A stretch of 64,000 nucleotides of DNA, from the NCBI RefSeq assembly GCF_025685605.1, contig NZ_JAGTUT010000002.1:248001-312000 (forward strand). Reading direction: 5' to 3'. This document shows positions 1 through 8,695 of the stretch, in pieces (positions within the stretch are counted from its first letter, which is position 1; every line of letters begins with the position of its first letter). Below the pieces are notes generated by a model. That model was not told the DNA's origin, ran no database searches, and was given only the letters and a program-made list of their open reading frames with translations. The DNA is from Granulicella arctica. Lineage in GTDB: Bacteria; Acidobacteriota; Terriglobia; Terriglobales; Acidobacteriaceae. The position numbers and the translations under genes are program-made.

Positions 1-410
1 GGGATCCTTCTGCGGCTGAAGACGTGCTTCAGGAGATTTTTATGCAGATCTGGCGTAATCCGGACAGCTTTACCGCAACGAGAGGAAGTCTCGGCGGCTG
101 GCTGGCTGTGGTTTCGCGCAACCGTTCGATCGATGCGCTACGGCGAAAGCGTCCGAGTGAGTCGATCGATGACATGCAGTTCGCTTCGTCCTACAACCTG
201 GCGGACGAGGCCGAGCGTAACTCGATGATGGAAAAGGCGCGGGCAGTGATTCATCTGCTACCCGCAGAACAGCGCAAGACGCTGGAAATGGCATTCTTCG
301 ATGGGTTAACCCACGCAGAGATTGCAGAGATGACGGGCGATCCGTTAGGTACGGTCAAGACGCGAATCCGCAGCGCTCTTATCACGCTGAGAAAGGCATT
401 CCAGGCATGA
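1..410 (+). CDS. ECF-type RNA polymerase sigma factor, 5' truncated by the window edge
   Basis: Sigma-70 family factor of the extracytoplasmic-function type; directs RNA polymerase to a dedicated set of promoters. The frame is already open at base 3, and the first visible residues DPSAAEDVLQEIFMQIW are region 2 (core polymerase and -10 contacts), followed by DALRRKR. Region 4 (-35 recognition) lies near the C-terminus with the helix-turn-helix HAEIAEMTGDPLGTVKTRI. About 135 codons are present; a whole factor of this class is 170-200, so only region 1/early region 2 is missing. A GTG at 24 could pose as a start but would cut region 2. Its stop overlaps the next start by ATGA, coupling it to an anti-sigma factor. 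The arrangement resembles SigK/RskA pairs; the regulon is unknown. Confidence 0.9.
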   Translation, partial: DPSAAEDVLQEIFMQIWRNPDSFTATRGSLGGWLAVVSRNRSIDALRRKRPSESIDDMQFASSYNLADEAERNSMMEKARAVIHLLPAEQRKTLEMAFFDGLTHAEIAEMTGDPLGTVKTRIRSALITLRKAFQA

Positions 411-1255
411 CAGACACTCAACATATCAACCCTGAAGATTTAACGCTGCATGCCATGCGGCTCTTGAGCGCGGAAGAGGCTGCCGCCGTGCAGGCTCACC
501 TCGCCGAGTGCAGCGAATGCCGTGCGGAGTTTGCGGTTGCGCTGGACGATCTCTCGATCGTGGCGATGTCCGTTGAATTGGCGACACCCTCGCCCGCTGC
601 ACGGGAACGATTTACACAACAGGTAACACGGGAAAAGCGGACGGTTACTGCTCCGGTAACGGCGGTGTCCGCTAACGAGCAGAAGGTTGTTCCGATGATC
701 GCGCCGAAGCAGGGCACATCGGGCAAGCTACTGCCGTGGCTTGGCTGGGCGGTTGCCGCAGGTGTGACGCTTTCAGCGGCTAGTCTGTACCGCGAACGGG
801 TACAGTTGCAGACGACGATATCTGACCAGTCGGCACAACTGCAATCGCAGACGGCGCAGATGGCAACACTCTCGGCGGATGCTTCGAAGGCGCGGGCAAT
901 TATGGACGCGTTGACCGATAGCAGCGCCATGCGCGTGACCCTGAATACGACACCTGCAGCGAAGGCGCTTCCTCAGGGTCGGGCAACGTATCTGGCCGAC
1001 AAGGGGACACTGATCTTCACCGCCAATAACCTCGCGCCGCTACCAAGCGCGAAGACGTATGAGCTTTGGCTGATTCCGGCCAACGGCACGGCGCCGATCG
1101 CGGCAGGCACCTTCCATCCGGATGGGCGTGGCTATGCAAGCGTCGTGATGCCGCAACTACCGGTCGGCGTGCAGGCCAAGGCCTTCGGTGTAACGGTTGA
1201 GGCGGAGGGTGGAGCTACTTCACCGACGCTGCCGATCATCCTGGTAGGCGCTTAG
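407..1255 (+). CDS. Membrane anti-sigma factor, RskA-like with zinc-binding N-terminus
   Basis: Inner-membrane anti-sigma factor that should hold the upstream ECF sigma inactive until a signal triggers release. The N-terminal 50 residues carry the zinc anti-sigma signature H31-x3-C35-x2-C38. One membrane helix lies at about residues 108-127 (LLPWLGWAVAAGVTLSAASL). A short coiled stretch follows, then a beta-rich C-terminal domain at about 190-280 of the RskA type (AKTYELWLIPANG, then a segment rich in Gly and Val) that would lie in the periplasm. It overlaps the sigma gene by four bases, the usual order for such pairs. A rho-independent terminator follows directly. RskA family assignment is by motif and architecture; the sensed signal cannot be read from the sequence. 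Confidence 0.88.
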   Translation: MTDTQHINPEDLTLHAMRLLSAEEAAAVQAHLAECSECRAEFAVALDDLSIVAMSVELATPSPAARERFTQQVTREKRTVTAPVTAVSANEQKVVPMIAPKQGTSGKLLPWLGWAVAAGVTLSAASLYRERVQLQTTISDQSAQLQSQTAQMATLSADASKARAIMDALTDSSAMRVTLNTTPAAKALPQGRATYLADKGTLIFTANNLAPLPSAKTYELWLIPANGTAPIAAGTFHPDGRGYASVVMPQLPVGVQAKAFGVTVEAEGGATSPTLPIILVGA

Positions 1256-1280
1256 GGCAGCTTGTCATTGCACGAACAGA

Positions 1281-1306
1281 AAAGCCATCCTTGCGGATGG
1301 CCTTTC
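1281..1306 (+). terminator. Rho-independent terminator after the sigma/anti-sigma pair
   Basis: Seven-bp stem GCCATCC/GGATGGC with a TTGC loop, preceded by AAA and followed by CTTTCT, starting 26 bases after the anti-sigma stop. It also sits before the 3' end of the convergent lipoprotein gene and may serve both strands because of the upstream A run. Confidence 0.75.
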
Positions 1307-1328
1307 TATTGTGCGGTATGTGTGGAGA

Positions 1329-2849
1329 CTACTGGGCGGTGACGCGAACAGAGACGCCAGTTCCCTGTAGGGGGATGGTGGTGTCGATCGCGTCGATGTC
1401 CGTACGGATGACGATCATGTTGCGGGAGTTTGTGTCGGTCCCCTTGGCCATGGCATCGATACCGCAAACGACGTAGACCTTGCCGGTGGGTGCTCCGGTG
1501 GTGGCCGCGATATAGAGTGGCCGTCCGGCGATCGGAATGGTGGCGCTGACGATGTTCGTCGAGAGATTGACGACGGATACCGTGCAGTTGCCGGTCGGCG
1601 TGGTGGTGACTGCGCCGCCTGCCCCGGCAACCGCGCAGGGAAGGTTCGGGTTGCCACGGTTGGCTACGTAAGCGCGGGTTCCATCCTGAAGCGCGGAGAC
1701 CATGACGGGATTGATGCCAACCTGGGGGCTGGCGAGGACGGTACCGAAGCCTGCTGCGTCGACAGGGTTGTTTGGATCGCAGTTGACGTTGGTGACCGGG
1801 GCGGCAGCATTGCAGAGCGGAATGCTGATGATGCTCAGCGTACCGTTATTGGTGCCGGAGCCCGCGTTGGCGACGACCATCTCGGAGCGGGTTGGAGCGA
1901 AGTCAGCCCAGAGCGGATTGGTGCCGACGGGAATGGTGCTGGTCGAGGGCGCGACGGTCGCAGGGGGAACAACTGGGCCACTGCTGAAGGTATCCAGCAG
2001 GTTGGTCTGCGCGTTGATGACGCTGACGGTGCCACTGCCCTGATTCAGGATGAAGGCGCGTCGGCCGTCGTTGGTGATGATGCCATAGACAGGGGCTACG
2101 CCGAGCGGGATGGTCGAGGTTGGGGTGTTGGTCGTGGTGTCGATGGCGATGGCGCTGCCGGTCGATGTGGCGGTCGCGCCCTGGCTGAGCGCATAGGCGC
2201 GTGGTCCACCGGAGAGGCCGACGACGTAGATCGGATTTTGAACTGCGAGCTCCTGCCGGAGGGCAAGGGGTGAGCCTAGGAACTCGCCGATGGCGTTGCG
2301 GCCGGTCTCGGTCACATAGGTGTTGGCACCCTGGGCGAAGAGGCTGACGGGGTTGGCACCGGCGAGCAGCGTGGTCTCGAGGATCTGGCTGGTGATGAGC
2401 GAGGTCGAGATGTCGAAGACGTTCAGGGTGCCGTCACCGTTGATGGTGTAGCCGGTGTTCGCCGTGGTGACGACGCCGGTCGTGCTGGTGGTGCTGGCGG
2501 CGTTCAGGACGAGGTACTTCGGATCGACGCCGATGTTGGCCGTGATGAGTACGGTGTCGCCTGAAAAGTCCACGATGGTGACGAGGCCGGGCGTACCGGG
2601 ACTCGGACTCGAGATGGCTACGGCGTACTTTGCGGGTTGGGCAGAGGGGCCGACAGGATTGATGGCGGAGACGACAGGGCGGTAGCTTGCACCGCAACCG
2701 ATCAGCGAGGTGAAGCTGGCTGCCGCAATCGCGACGATGGCTGCCGACTGGAGGAGAGACCGCGCCGACTGTACGTGCTGCCGCGTCGTGCGCGATACGG
2801 TGGTGCCTGCTGCTTTGGTCCGGGCTGCTTCGGTTTCTGCTAAGTGCAA
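1329..2849 (-). CDS. YVTN-type beta-propeller lipoprotein
   Basis: Predicted exported lipoprotein of about 506 residues. After a basic N-terminus and a hydrophobic stretch (SAAIVAIAAASF) comes a lipobox LIGC with Cys at residue 52. The body is built of repeated blades typical of YVTN/NHL-like propellers: segments such as YGIITNDGRRAFILNQGSGTV followed by VINAQTN recur, plus several 'N-G-T' beta hairpins. I chose the TTG at 2849 because GGGAG lies five bases upstream; a TTG at 2888 is a possible longer start, and the frame is open much further upstream but there lies within the divergent gene. Function is unknown; such proteins are often surface or periplasmic scaffold or binding proteins. It is divergent from the DUF92 gene. 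Confidence 0.72.
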   Translation of the reverse strand: MHLAETEAARTKAAGTTVSRTTRQHVQSARSLLQSAAIVAIAAASFTSLIGCGASYRPVVSAINPVGPSAQPAKYAVAISSPSPGTPGLVTIVDFSGDTVLITANIGVDPKYLVLNAASTTSTTGVVTTANTGYTINGDGTLNVFDISTSLITSQILETTLLAGANPVSLFAQGANTYVTETGRNAIGEFLGSPLALRQELAVQNPIYVVGLSGGPRAYALSQGATATSTGSAIAIDTTTNTPTSTIPLGVAPVYGIITNDGRRAFILNQGSGTVSVINAQTNLLDTFSSGPVVPPATVAPSTSTIPVGTNPLWADFAPTRSEMVVANAGSGTNNGTLSIISIPLCNAAAPVTNVNCDPNNPVDAAGFGTVLASPQVGINPVMVSALQDGTRAYVANRGNPNLPCAVAGAGGAVTTTPTGNCTVSVVNLSTNIVSATIPIAGRPLYIAATTGAPTGKVYVVCGIDAMAKGTDTNSRNMIVIRTDIDAIDTTIPLQGTGVSVRVTAQ

Positions 2850-2924
2850 AACTGCTCCCACTGTGTTGCCGATCTTGGCTATGCTCAAGCATCGATTGTA
2901 AATCACAGGAGAGTAGGTGGGGCG

Positions 2925-3800
2925 GTGGGTTCCAAAATGCACGGGGACAGGCTGAGGGCAGCGACGGGAAAGACAATCTCCGCCTGGCGGGACCGGATGC
3001 AGTCGGAGCTGCTGACAGGCGCTGTGGGCGGGCTTCTGGTGGTGAAGGCAGTGGCGATTGTGATTGCGATGCATCGGCTGGGAGGGTATCCGCCGTGGTT
3101 GTGGTGGTCGTGTGGGGCGAGTGCGGCGTTTGCGCTTCTGGTGTGGCTTCTGCGGTCGGCTACGGGTGCGGCGGCGATGATCGGCGGGGTGATCTGTTTG
3201 AACATCCTGCTGGCGCAGAACGCCGGGCGCTCCTGGGCCGAGACGGCGATGCCTGCGCTGCTGAGCCTCTTCCTGCTGACCTTTGCGGCGACGCGGTTTG
3301 GGCGCAGACACAAGGAGAAGCTGGGGCTTGCAGAGCCGAAGCGCGGGCGGCGGGCCTCGCAGGTGCTGGCGAATCTTGGGGTGGCGGGGCTGTTTGCGGG
3401 TGCGGCTTCCCCGCTATTGTTTGCGGCATGTTTGGCGGCGCTTGCCGAGGCTACGGCAGATACGGTGTCGTCCGAGATGGGCCAGGTGGTCGGCGGGCGG
3501 ACGCTGCTGCTGACGACGTGGAGCGAGGTTCCCGTAGGAACGGATGGCGGGATCAGCATCGCCGGGACGACGCTTGGCGCTGCGGGTGCGGGGATCGTCG
3601 TGCTGGTGACGGCGGCTGTGGGGTGGCTGCCCTGGGCGATGGGGCTGGTGGTGTTTGGGGCGGGAGTCGCCGGACTGCTGTTCGATAGCTACCTGGGCGC
3701 TACGGTCGAACGGCGCGGCTGGCTGGGGAATGACCTGGTGAACTTCTGCTCGACGTTGTTTGCGGCTGCGCTGGCTTACGTCGGGATGCGGTTGCTGTAG
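2925..3800 (+). CDS. DUF92 family integral membrane protein
   Basis: Polytopic membrane protein of about 291 residues with six or so hydrophobic segments. The C-terminal half matches the DUF92 family by its signature segments ATADTVSSEMGQ and TDGGISIAGTTLGAAGA and an ending like FDSYLGATVERRG. DUF92 includes plant VTE6 (phytyl-phosphate kinase) and eukaryotic TMEM19, so a role in isoprenoid alcohol phosphate metabolism is possible, but bacterial members are not well characterised. Start: GTG at 2925 has purine-rich AGGAGAG/AGGTGG upstream; ATG at 2937 is the alternative. The gene starts close to the divergent lipoprotein gene and ends 3 bases before the convergent YdcF-like gene, with no visible terminator. 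Confidence 0.78.
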   Translation: MGSKMHGDRLRAATGKTISAWRDRMQSELLTGAVGGLLVVKAVAIVIAMHRLGGYPPWLWWSCGASAAFALLVWLLRSATGAAAMIGGVICLNILLAQNAGRSWAETAMPALLSLFLLTFAATRFGRRHKEKLGLAEPKRGRRASQVLANLGVAGLFAGAASPLLFAACLAALAEATADTVSSEMGQVVGGRTLLLTTWSEVPVGTDGGISIAGTTLGAAGAGIVVLVTAAVGWLPWAMGLVVFGAGVAGLLFDSYLGATVERRGWLGNDLVNFCSTLFAAALAYVGMRLL

Positions 3801-3803
3801 TGG

Positions 3804-4466
3804 CTATTCGGGTTTGTCTTCGAGCCAGTGGTGAAGGGCGTCGCTGTCGATGTTCAGCTTGAAGACGGTGTAGCTGAGAATCTCGTGGAGGTAGCGCTGC
3901 GCGAGGTTGTAGTTGCTGATGCGGCCAAAGGCAGAGCGCGGTGAGGTGTAGACCTCAAGCCCGGCTTCTTCGCAGAGCACGCGAATGCGGAAGAGATGGG
4001 TGCCGTCGCTGACGACGACGACGTGGTGGAGGTTATTTTCGCGGGCGATCTCGACGAGACGATCGACCTGCTGCTGGGTATCGATGGACGCGGTCTCGGC
4101 GATGATCTTGTCCAGAGGAATGCCGTTGGCGAGGAGGTAATCGCGGCCTACGCCACCCTCCGTCATGCCGGAATCTTTATCGCTGCCGCCGCCGAGGGTG
4201 ATGATGAGTGGCGCGACCTGCTTGTGATAGAGGTCGACTACGTGGTCGAGGCGGGCGTGGAAGACGGGCGACGGGCGACCGGAATACTGCGCGGCTCCGA
4301 AGACGGCGATGGCGTCTGCAGTCTGGGCCTGATCAACGCTGGCGACGGTGGCGATCTGGTGGTAGACCCAGACGGTCCAGATGAGCGCGAGGAGGAGAAG
4401 TATGCCGACGAACTTCCGCACGAGGTGCAGACTGGAACGCGGCTTGGTGTCGGTCGTTATGTTCAT
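3804..4466 (-). CDS. YdcF/SanA-like DUF218 protein with N-terminal membrane anchor
   Basis: About 220 residues. One N-terminal membrane helix (FVGILLLLALIWTVWVY, about residues 16-32) is followed by a periplasmic DUF218 domain: AIAVFGAAQYSGRPSPVF, then LIITLGGGSDKD, ET(A)SIDTQQQV and VVVSDGTHLFRI are the conserved blocks of the SanA/ElyC/YdcF group. Members of this group act at the cell envelope (SanA in vancomycin tolerance, ElyC in peptidoglycan precursor use), although the chemistry is not settled. The ATG at 4466 is preferred over an in-frame TTG at 4493 because it starts just before the basic, membrane-anchor-type N-terminus. It is transcribed alone. Confidence 0.82.
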   Translation of the reverse strand: MNITTDTKPRSSLHLVRKFVGILLLLALIWTVWVYHQIATVASVDQAQTADAIAVFGAAQYSGRPSPVFHARLDHVVDLYHKQVAPLIITLGGGSDKDSGMTEGGVGRDYLLANGIPLDKIIAETASIDTQQQVDRLVEIARENNLHHVVVVSDGTHLFRIRVLCEEAGLEVYTSPRSAFGRISNYNLAQRYLHEILSYTVFKLNIDSDALHHWLEDKPE

Positions 4467-4603
4467 GTTTGATTCCGAGCAGAAATGTGCCAAGCCCGAA
4501 GGAAGACTACAGAGTGACAGTATGGACCAGTGTGCGGGTTGAGGCCAATAGGTGTTCTGGTCAGGTGCTCAACGCAGGTTCCCCGCAGGACTGAGAGAAA
4601 GAA

Positions 4604-4648
4604 AAGCAAGAGCAACCGCAGGTCCTTCGACTTCGCTCAGGATGACAG
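4604..4648 (-). repeat. Dispersed intergenic repeat, copy 1 (GTCATCCTGAGCG type)
   Basis: Read on the minus strand this begins TGTCATCCTGAGCGAAGTCG and continues to GCAAGCTTT-like ends; it matches the plus-strand segment at 28616-28659 with only a few differences over about 42 bases. Both copies are intergenic and in opposite orientation. The same type of sequence is, to my knowledge, abundant between genes in Terriglobia genomes, but I have not been able to count copies. Confidence 0.65.
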
Positions 4649-4670
4649 GTTGGTGGCGGGTGGGAAGATC

Positions 4671-5315
4671 CTAGTGCTGGAGGGCGAGCGCGATCTCGTG
4701 GGTGGGGATGGCTCCTTCGCGGAGGATCATCCAGGAGTTGCCGCCGCCGGAGAGGTCGACGATGGTGGTGGCGGTGGAGCGGGCGGTGGGGCCGCCGTCC
4801 ACAATAAGAGGGACCTGATCCCCGAGTTGATCGAAGACGCCCATGGCGTGCGTGCACTCGGGATAGCCGGAGAGGTTGGCAGAAGTTGCGGTGATCGGCA
4901 AGCCAAGGCGAGCTACGACGGCGCGGCAGATGGCTGCTTCGGGAACACGGAGGGCGAGGTTGCCGGTGTTCGCGGTGACGCGCAGCGGAAGCTTCGAGCC
5001 GGCTTTGACGACGATGGTGAGGGGGCCGGGCCAGAATTTTTCGGCGAGGCGATCGAAGGCGGAGTCGAGTTGGCGAGCGAGTTCGTAGGCCTGCGAGACC
5101 TCGGCAATCAGCAGCGAAAGGGGCTTGTGGCGGGCGCGGGCCTTGAGGTCGTAGATGCGGTCGACGGCGTGCAGATTGACCGGATCGACGGCGAGACCAT
5201 AGAAGGTATCGGTGGGAAGGGCGACGACATTGCCGCTGTTGAGGCTGGCGACGATGGTCTCGATGTGGTGCTGCTCGGGCTCGTCTGGATGAACGCGGAG
5301 GATCTCAGCCGTCAA
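4671..5315 (-). CDS. tsaC: L-threonylcarbamoyladenylate synthase (TsaC/YrdC/Sua5 family)
   Basis: Makes threonylcarbamoyl-AMP from threonine, bicarbonate and ATP for the t6A37 modification of ANN-decoding tRNAs, in the cytoplasm. The 214-residue protein is a single YrdC domain: ALPTDTFYGLAVDP (substrate pocket), KARARHKPLSLL (the K-x-R-x-x-x-K-P-L motif) and ITATSANLSG are all present. The length suits TsaC/YwlC rather than Sua5, which has an extra C-terminal domain. Start: TTG at 5315 has AGGAG eight bases upstream; the frame is open further to 5402 but that stretch has no family similarity. The rest of the t6A pathway (TsaB, TsaD, TsaE) is not in this window. Confidence 0.9.
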   Translation of the reverse strand: MTAEILRVHPDEPEQHHIETIVASLNSGNVVALPTDTFYGLAVDPVNLHAVDRIYDLKARARHKPLSLLIAEVSQAYELARQLDSAFDRLAEKFWPGPLTIVVKAGSKLPLRVTANTGNLALRVPEAAICRAVVARLGLPITATSANLSGYPECTHAMGVFDQLGDQVPLIVDGGPTARSTATTIVDLSGGGNSWMILREGAIPTHEIALALQH

Positions 5316-5548
5316 AATGGGTGCTCCTGAAATGGCCCAAAAGGCGTGTCGCGGGCTAGGCCTACAACTCCGCAGCCTAGCATAGTGGGAGTGTGGGCTC
5401 AATTCGGGCGGGTTGTTTCAGGAGATATTCAGATAGAACGGACGGCGGTTGCCCTGCTCGCGGCTACGCGGTTTTGAGGAGCGATGGTGCTTTCTTCGCT
5501 CCGCTCAAAGGATGTGGCGTTATCCTCGTCAGGAACGAGGGCCAGTCT

Positions 5549-5983
5549 ATGGTGTTGAAGATCGTGTTTGCAGTGGTCATCGTGGTGCTGATCGCGCGGA
5601 TGTTCAAGTCGCAGATCAATCGGGGCCAGCAGATTTTGCTGCTGATGCAACAGCTTGGCTTTCAATCCTTAGGCGAAACACTTCCAGCGGATTTCCCCAT
5701 CGCGGAGACCTCGCTTGCCGAACGGATCGGTGTGGGGCTGATCGGCGCGGGCGTTCGCGGGCGGCACGAGGTGGTGTTCTTTGATTGCGTCTTCCGAGGC
5801 GCTCGCATTGGTGTCGCACAGACTGTGATTGCCGTGCGTGGCGGCGAAGAGTGCTTCCCCACGGTGAGGGCGGACCGGACGATGAAACTTGAATCGGCTG
5901 GCGGGTGGACGATGGCGTATCGCCACAGAAAGAGTCTGACGGCGCAGGAGATTCAGGTGCTGATTATGGCGGTCCCGGCCTGA
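5549..5983 (+). CDS. Hypothetical protein with one N-terminal membrane helix
   Basis: 144 residues, not recognised. It begins MVLKIVFAVVIVVLIARMF, a single short membrane segment, then a basic stretch, and a mixed alpha/beta soluble part containing two hydrophobic strands (GRHEVVFFDCVFRGARIGVAQ) and a Trp/Tyr-containing strand near the end. No catalytic motif is visible. ATG at 5549 has GAGG eight bases upstream; the open frame upstream of it has no protein-like character. It stands between the divergent TsaC gene and the RNA methyltransferase gene, 45 bases before the latter, and might be co-transcribed with it. Confidence 0.7.
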   Translation: MVLKIVFAVVIVVLIARMFKSQINRGQQILLLMQQLGFQSLGETLPADFPIAETSLAERIGVGLIGAGVRGRHEVVFFDCVFRGARIGVAQTVIAVRGGEECFPTVRADRTMKLESAGGWTMAYRHRKSLTAQEIQVLIMAVPA

Positions 5984-6028
5984 ACGGCATCCTCGTTCCC
6001 CAGGCTGGAAAGTACGTACACTTAAGCC

Positions 6029-6823
6029 ATGGTGTCGAGTGTAATTACGAGCAGGGCGAATGATCGGGTGAAGCAGCTTCGGGCGGCGTTTGGCGGGCAG
6101 GCGCGACTTTCAGGTGGGATGGTCGCGATCGAGGGTGATCACCTGCTGCGGGAGGCGCTGCGGAGCGGGATGGTCTTCAAGACGGTCTTCATCAGCGAGC
6201 GGCTGGAACTGCCGCGATGGATTCCTTATGGCGTTGAGGTGCTGCGGCTGGCCGATGATGTGTTTCGCAGCGTGGTCGAGACGCAGTCGCCACGCGGGCT
6301 GGCAGCGCTGATTGTGCCGCCCGTGCGGGAGTTTAGCGAGGTGCTGGGCGATGGTTCCGCTAAGGCGCTGGTGCTGATTGCGTGTGGTCTGCAGGACCCG
6401 GGAAACCTTGGGACGCTGGTGCGGTCGGCGGAGGCGTTCGGTGCGACGGGCGTGTTGACGGCTCCGGGAACGGTGAACGCGTGGAACCAGAAGGCGCTGC
6501 GGGCGTCCGTCGGATCGATCTTTCGCGTGGCAGTGGCTGGGGCTACGCTCGATGAGATTGCCGGTTTGCGGGCGCGGGGGGTTCGGCTGCTGGCGGCTGT
6601 TGGTGCGGAGGAGCATGGCGTGGTCGCGGCGCAGGATACCGACTTCACCGGAGCATGTGCGGTGATGATCGGGCACGAGGGCCAGGGGCTCGGGCCGGAG
6701 TGGATGGAGATTGCAGATGCACAGGTGATGATTCCCTGCCCCGGTAAGGTGGAGAGTTTGAATGCGGCGGTGGCTGGGAGTCTGCTGTTGTACGAGGCTA
6801 GCCGGCAGAGGTCCAGCCAATGA
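6029..6823 (+). CDS. TrmH/SpoU-family RNA 2'-O-methyltransferase
   Basis: SPOUT-class S-adenosylmethionine methyltransferase acting on rRNA or tRNA ribose, 264 residues. The N-terminal part (about 1-95) is an RNA-binding substrate domain with the opening ITSRANDRVKQLRA typical of the RlmB/TsnR branch. The C-terminal SpoU domain has motif 1 DPGNLGTLVRSAEAFGATGV, motif 2 IGHEGQGLGPEWM and motif 3 IPCPGKVESLNAAVAGSLLL, which form the knotted SAM site. It is therefore more like the 23S rRNA 2'-O-ribose enzymes than TrmL, but the exact target nucleotide cannot be read. The stop codon overlaps the rarA start by four bases, so the two are translationally coupled. Confidence 0.88.
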   Translation: MVSSVITSRANDRVKQLRAAFGGQARLSGGMVAIEGDHLLREALRSGMVFKTVFISERLELPRWIPYGVEVLRLADDVFRSVVETQSPRGLAALIVPPVREFSEVLGDGSAKALVLIACGLQDPGNLGTLVRSAEAFGATGVLTAPGTVNAWNQKALRASVGSIFRVAVAGATLDEIAGLRARGVRLLAAVGAEEHGVVAAQDTDFTGACAVMIGHEGQGLGPEWMEIADAQVMIPCPGKVESLNAAVAGSLLLYEASRQRSSQ

Positions 6824-8169
6824 GTTTGTTTGATGCGTCGCCGCTGGCGGCTGCGGCGAATACGGCGAAGCAAGCCCCGTTGGCGGAGCGAATGCGGCCG
6901 CGCGCGTTGGGCGAGTACTCCGGGCAGGAGCACCTGCTGGGCGAGGGGATGCCGCTGCGTGTGGCGATCGAGAGTGATGATGCGGCGTCGATGATCTTCT
7001 GGGGGCCGCCGGGTGTGGGCAAGACGACGCTCGCGAAGATTATTGCGCAGGTAACGGAGGCGAACTTCATCGAGTTCTCCGCCGTGCTGAGTGGGATCAA
7101 AGAGATCAAACAGGTCATGGTGGAGGCGGAGCGGGCGGCTGGGTTCGGGTCCCGGACGATCCTGTTTGTGGACGAGATTCATCGCTTCAATAAGGCGCAG
7201 CAGGATGCGTTTCTGCCGTATGTGGAGCGAGGAACGATTCGGCTGATCGGTGCGACTACGGAGAATCCCTCGTTCGAGATCAACGCAGCGCTGCTCTCCC
7301 GATGCCGTGTGTATACGCTGCGTGCGTTAAGCGAAGAGCAGGTGACAGCGCTGCTGCTGCGCGCCTTGAGCGATACCGAAAAGGGGCTGGGTGCGCTCGG
7401 CGTTGGCATTGAGGAGGATGCTGTGGCGATGATCGCGTCGTTCTCGAGTGGTGATGCGCGGAATGCTTTGAACGCCATTGAAGTTGCGGCAAAGCTGGCG
7501 CAGGGCCGCGGTGATAAGAGCATCACGAAGGCGCTTGCAGCGGAGGCGCTGCAGCGGCGCGTATTACTGTATGACAAGAAGGGCGAGCAGCACTACGACA
7601 TCATTTCGGCGCTGCACAAGAGCGTGCGCAACTCCGATCCGGACGCTTCGCTCTACTGGCTGGGGCGGATGCTCGAGGCCGGTGAAGACCCGATGTATGT
7701 GGCGCGGCGGGTGGTGCGGATGGCCGTTGAAGATATCGGGCTAGCGGCTCCTGAGGCGCTGAATCTGTGCCTTTCGGCGCGGGATGCGATGCACTTTCTC
7801 GGACAACCCGAGGGTGGGCTGGCGTTGGCGCAGGCGGTGGTCTACCTGGCGCTGGCGCCGAAGTCGAACGCGGTCTATACGGCGTATGCTGCGGTGCAGG
7901 CGGACATCCAGGCAACGGCTGCGGAGCCTGTGCCGCTGCACCTGCGCAATGCGCCGACGAAGCTGATGAAGTCGCTCGACTATGGCAAGGACTATCAGTA
8001 TGCGCATGACGTCGAGGGGCGCGTGGCGGATATGGAATGCCTTCCGGCTTCGCTCGCCGGGCGGCGATACTATGTGCCGACGAATGAGGGTCGTGAGAAG
8101 CTGCTGGCGCAGCGGATGGACGAGATCGCGCGGATTAAATTACGAAAGAACGGTAGCGAATCGGAGTAG
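6820..8169 (+). CDS. rarA: Replication-associated recombination protein A, AAA ATPase
   Basis: RarA (MgsA, relative of eukaryotic WRNIP1) is a clamp-loader-like AAA+ ATPase acting at stalled forks. Walker A is WGPPGVGKTT at residues 61-70, Walker B is ILFVDEIHRF with the following NKAQQDAFLPYVERG, sensor 1 is IGATTENPSFEIN, and the arginine-bearing SRC follows in LLSRCRVY. The C-terminal domain carries DIISALHKSVRNSDPDASLY and YVARRVVRMAVEDIGLA, both signatures of this family. Length 449 is normal. It overlaps the methyltransferase gene by ATGA. Confidence 0.95.
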   Translation: MSLFDASPLAAAANTAKQAPLAERMRPRALGEYSGQEHLLGEGMPLRVAIESDDAASMIFWGPPGVGKTTLAKIIAQVTEANFIEFSAVLSGIKEIKQVMVEAERAAGFGSRTILFVDEIHRFNKAQQDAFLPYVERGTIRLIGATTENPSFEINAALLSRCRVYTLRALSEEQVTALLLRALSDTEKGLGALGVGIEEDAVAMIASFSSGDARNALNAIEVAAKLAQGRGDKSITKALAAEALQRRVLLYDKKGEQHYDIISALHKSVRNSDPDASLYWLGRMLEAGEDPMYVARRVVRMAVEDIGLAAPEALNLCLSARDAMHFLGQPEGGLALAQAVVYLALAPKSNAVYTAYAAVQADIQATAAEPVPLHLRNAPTKLMKSLDYGKDYQYAHDVEGRVADMECLPASLAGRRYYVPTNEGREKLLAQRMDEIARIKLRKNGSESE

Positions 8170-8218
8170 AGCATGGTAGCGTTTCGGGTGCAATCAACTT
8201 CCGATATGAGGTCGTGCC

Positions 8219-8695
8219 ATGGAAAAGCTTCCCCCACTTCTTCCCTACCTCGTGGTCTCCAACGGAACCGCGGCTGTCGAGTTTTATAAGAAGGCGTTTG
8301 ACGCCGTCGAGGATGAACCTGCGTACTATGCGCCGGGTACGACGAAGATTCTGAACGTACGGATGAGCATTCGCGGCGGCGTGTTCATGCTGTGCGACGA
8401 CTTCTCGAAGATGGCAGGGATTCCCGAGTCGACGCCTGAAGCGCTTGGCGGCTCGCCGGTGACGCTGCACCTTCACTATGAGACGGGTATCGACGAAGCT
8501 TTCGAGAAGGCGGTTGCGGCGGGAGCCTCGGTGAAGATGCCGCTGATCGACCAGTTCTGGGGCGACCGCTATGGGCAGCTTATGGATCCGTTCGGACACC
8601 GATGGGCGATGGGCCAGACGATTTCGAAGCCCTCGCTTGCGGAGCTTGATGAGCGTGCGGACGAGGCGTTCAAGTCGATGCAGTCGGCTGACTAG
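8219..8695 (+). CDS. VOC (glyoxalase-fold) family protein, PhnB-like
   Basis: 158-residue cytoplasmic protein of the vicinal-oxygen-chelate superfamily. It opens with LPYLVVSNGTAAVEFYKKAF, the standard first beta-alpha unit, and the second half has HLHYETGIDEAFEKAVAAGA and a C-terminal metal-site-like region MDPFGHRWAMGQ. The family ranges over glyoxalases, dioxygenases and antibiotic-binding proteins; the PhnB-like subgroup seen here has no firm function. ATG at 8219 has GAGG eight bases upstream. The 3' end overlaps by four bases the stop of the convergent SnoaL-like gene. Confidence 0.85.
   Translation: MEKLPPLLPYLVVSNGTAAVEFYKKAFDAVEDEPAYYAPGTTKILNVRMSIRGGVFMLCDDFSKMAGIPESTPEALGGSPVTLHLHYETGIDEAFEKAVAAGASVKMPLIDQFWGDRYGQLMDPFGHRWAMGQTISKPSLAELDERADEAFKSMQSAD

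Noticed and set aside
2850..3311. N-terminal extension of the YVTN lipoprotein up to base 3311
   Set aside because: The extra residues are Arg/Pro-rich shadow of the divergent DUF92 gene, and the signal peptide begins later.
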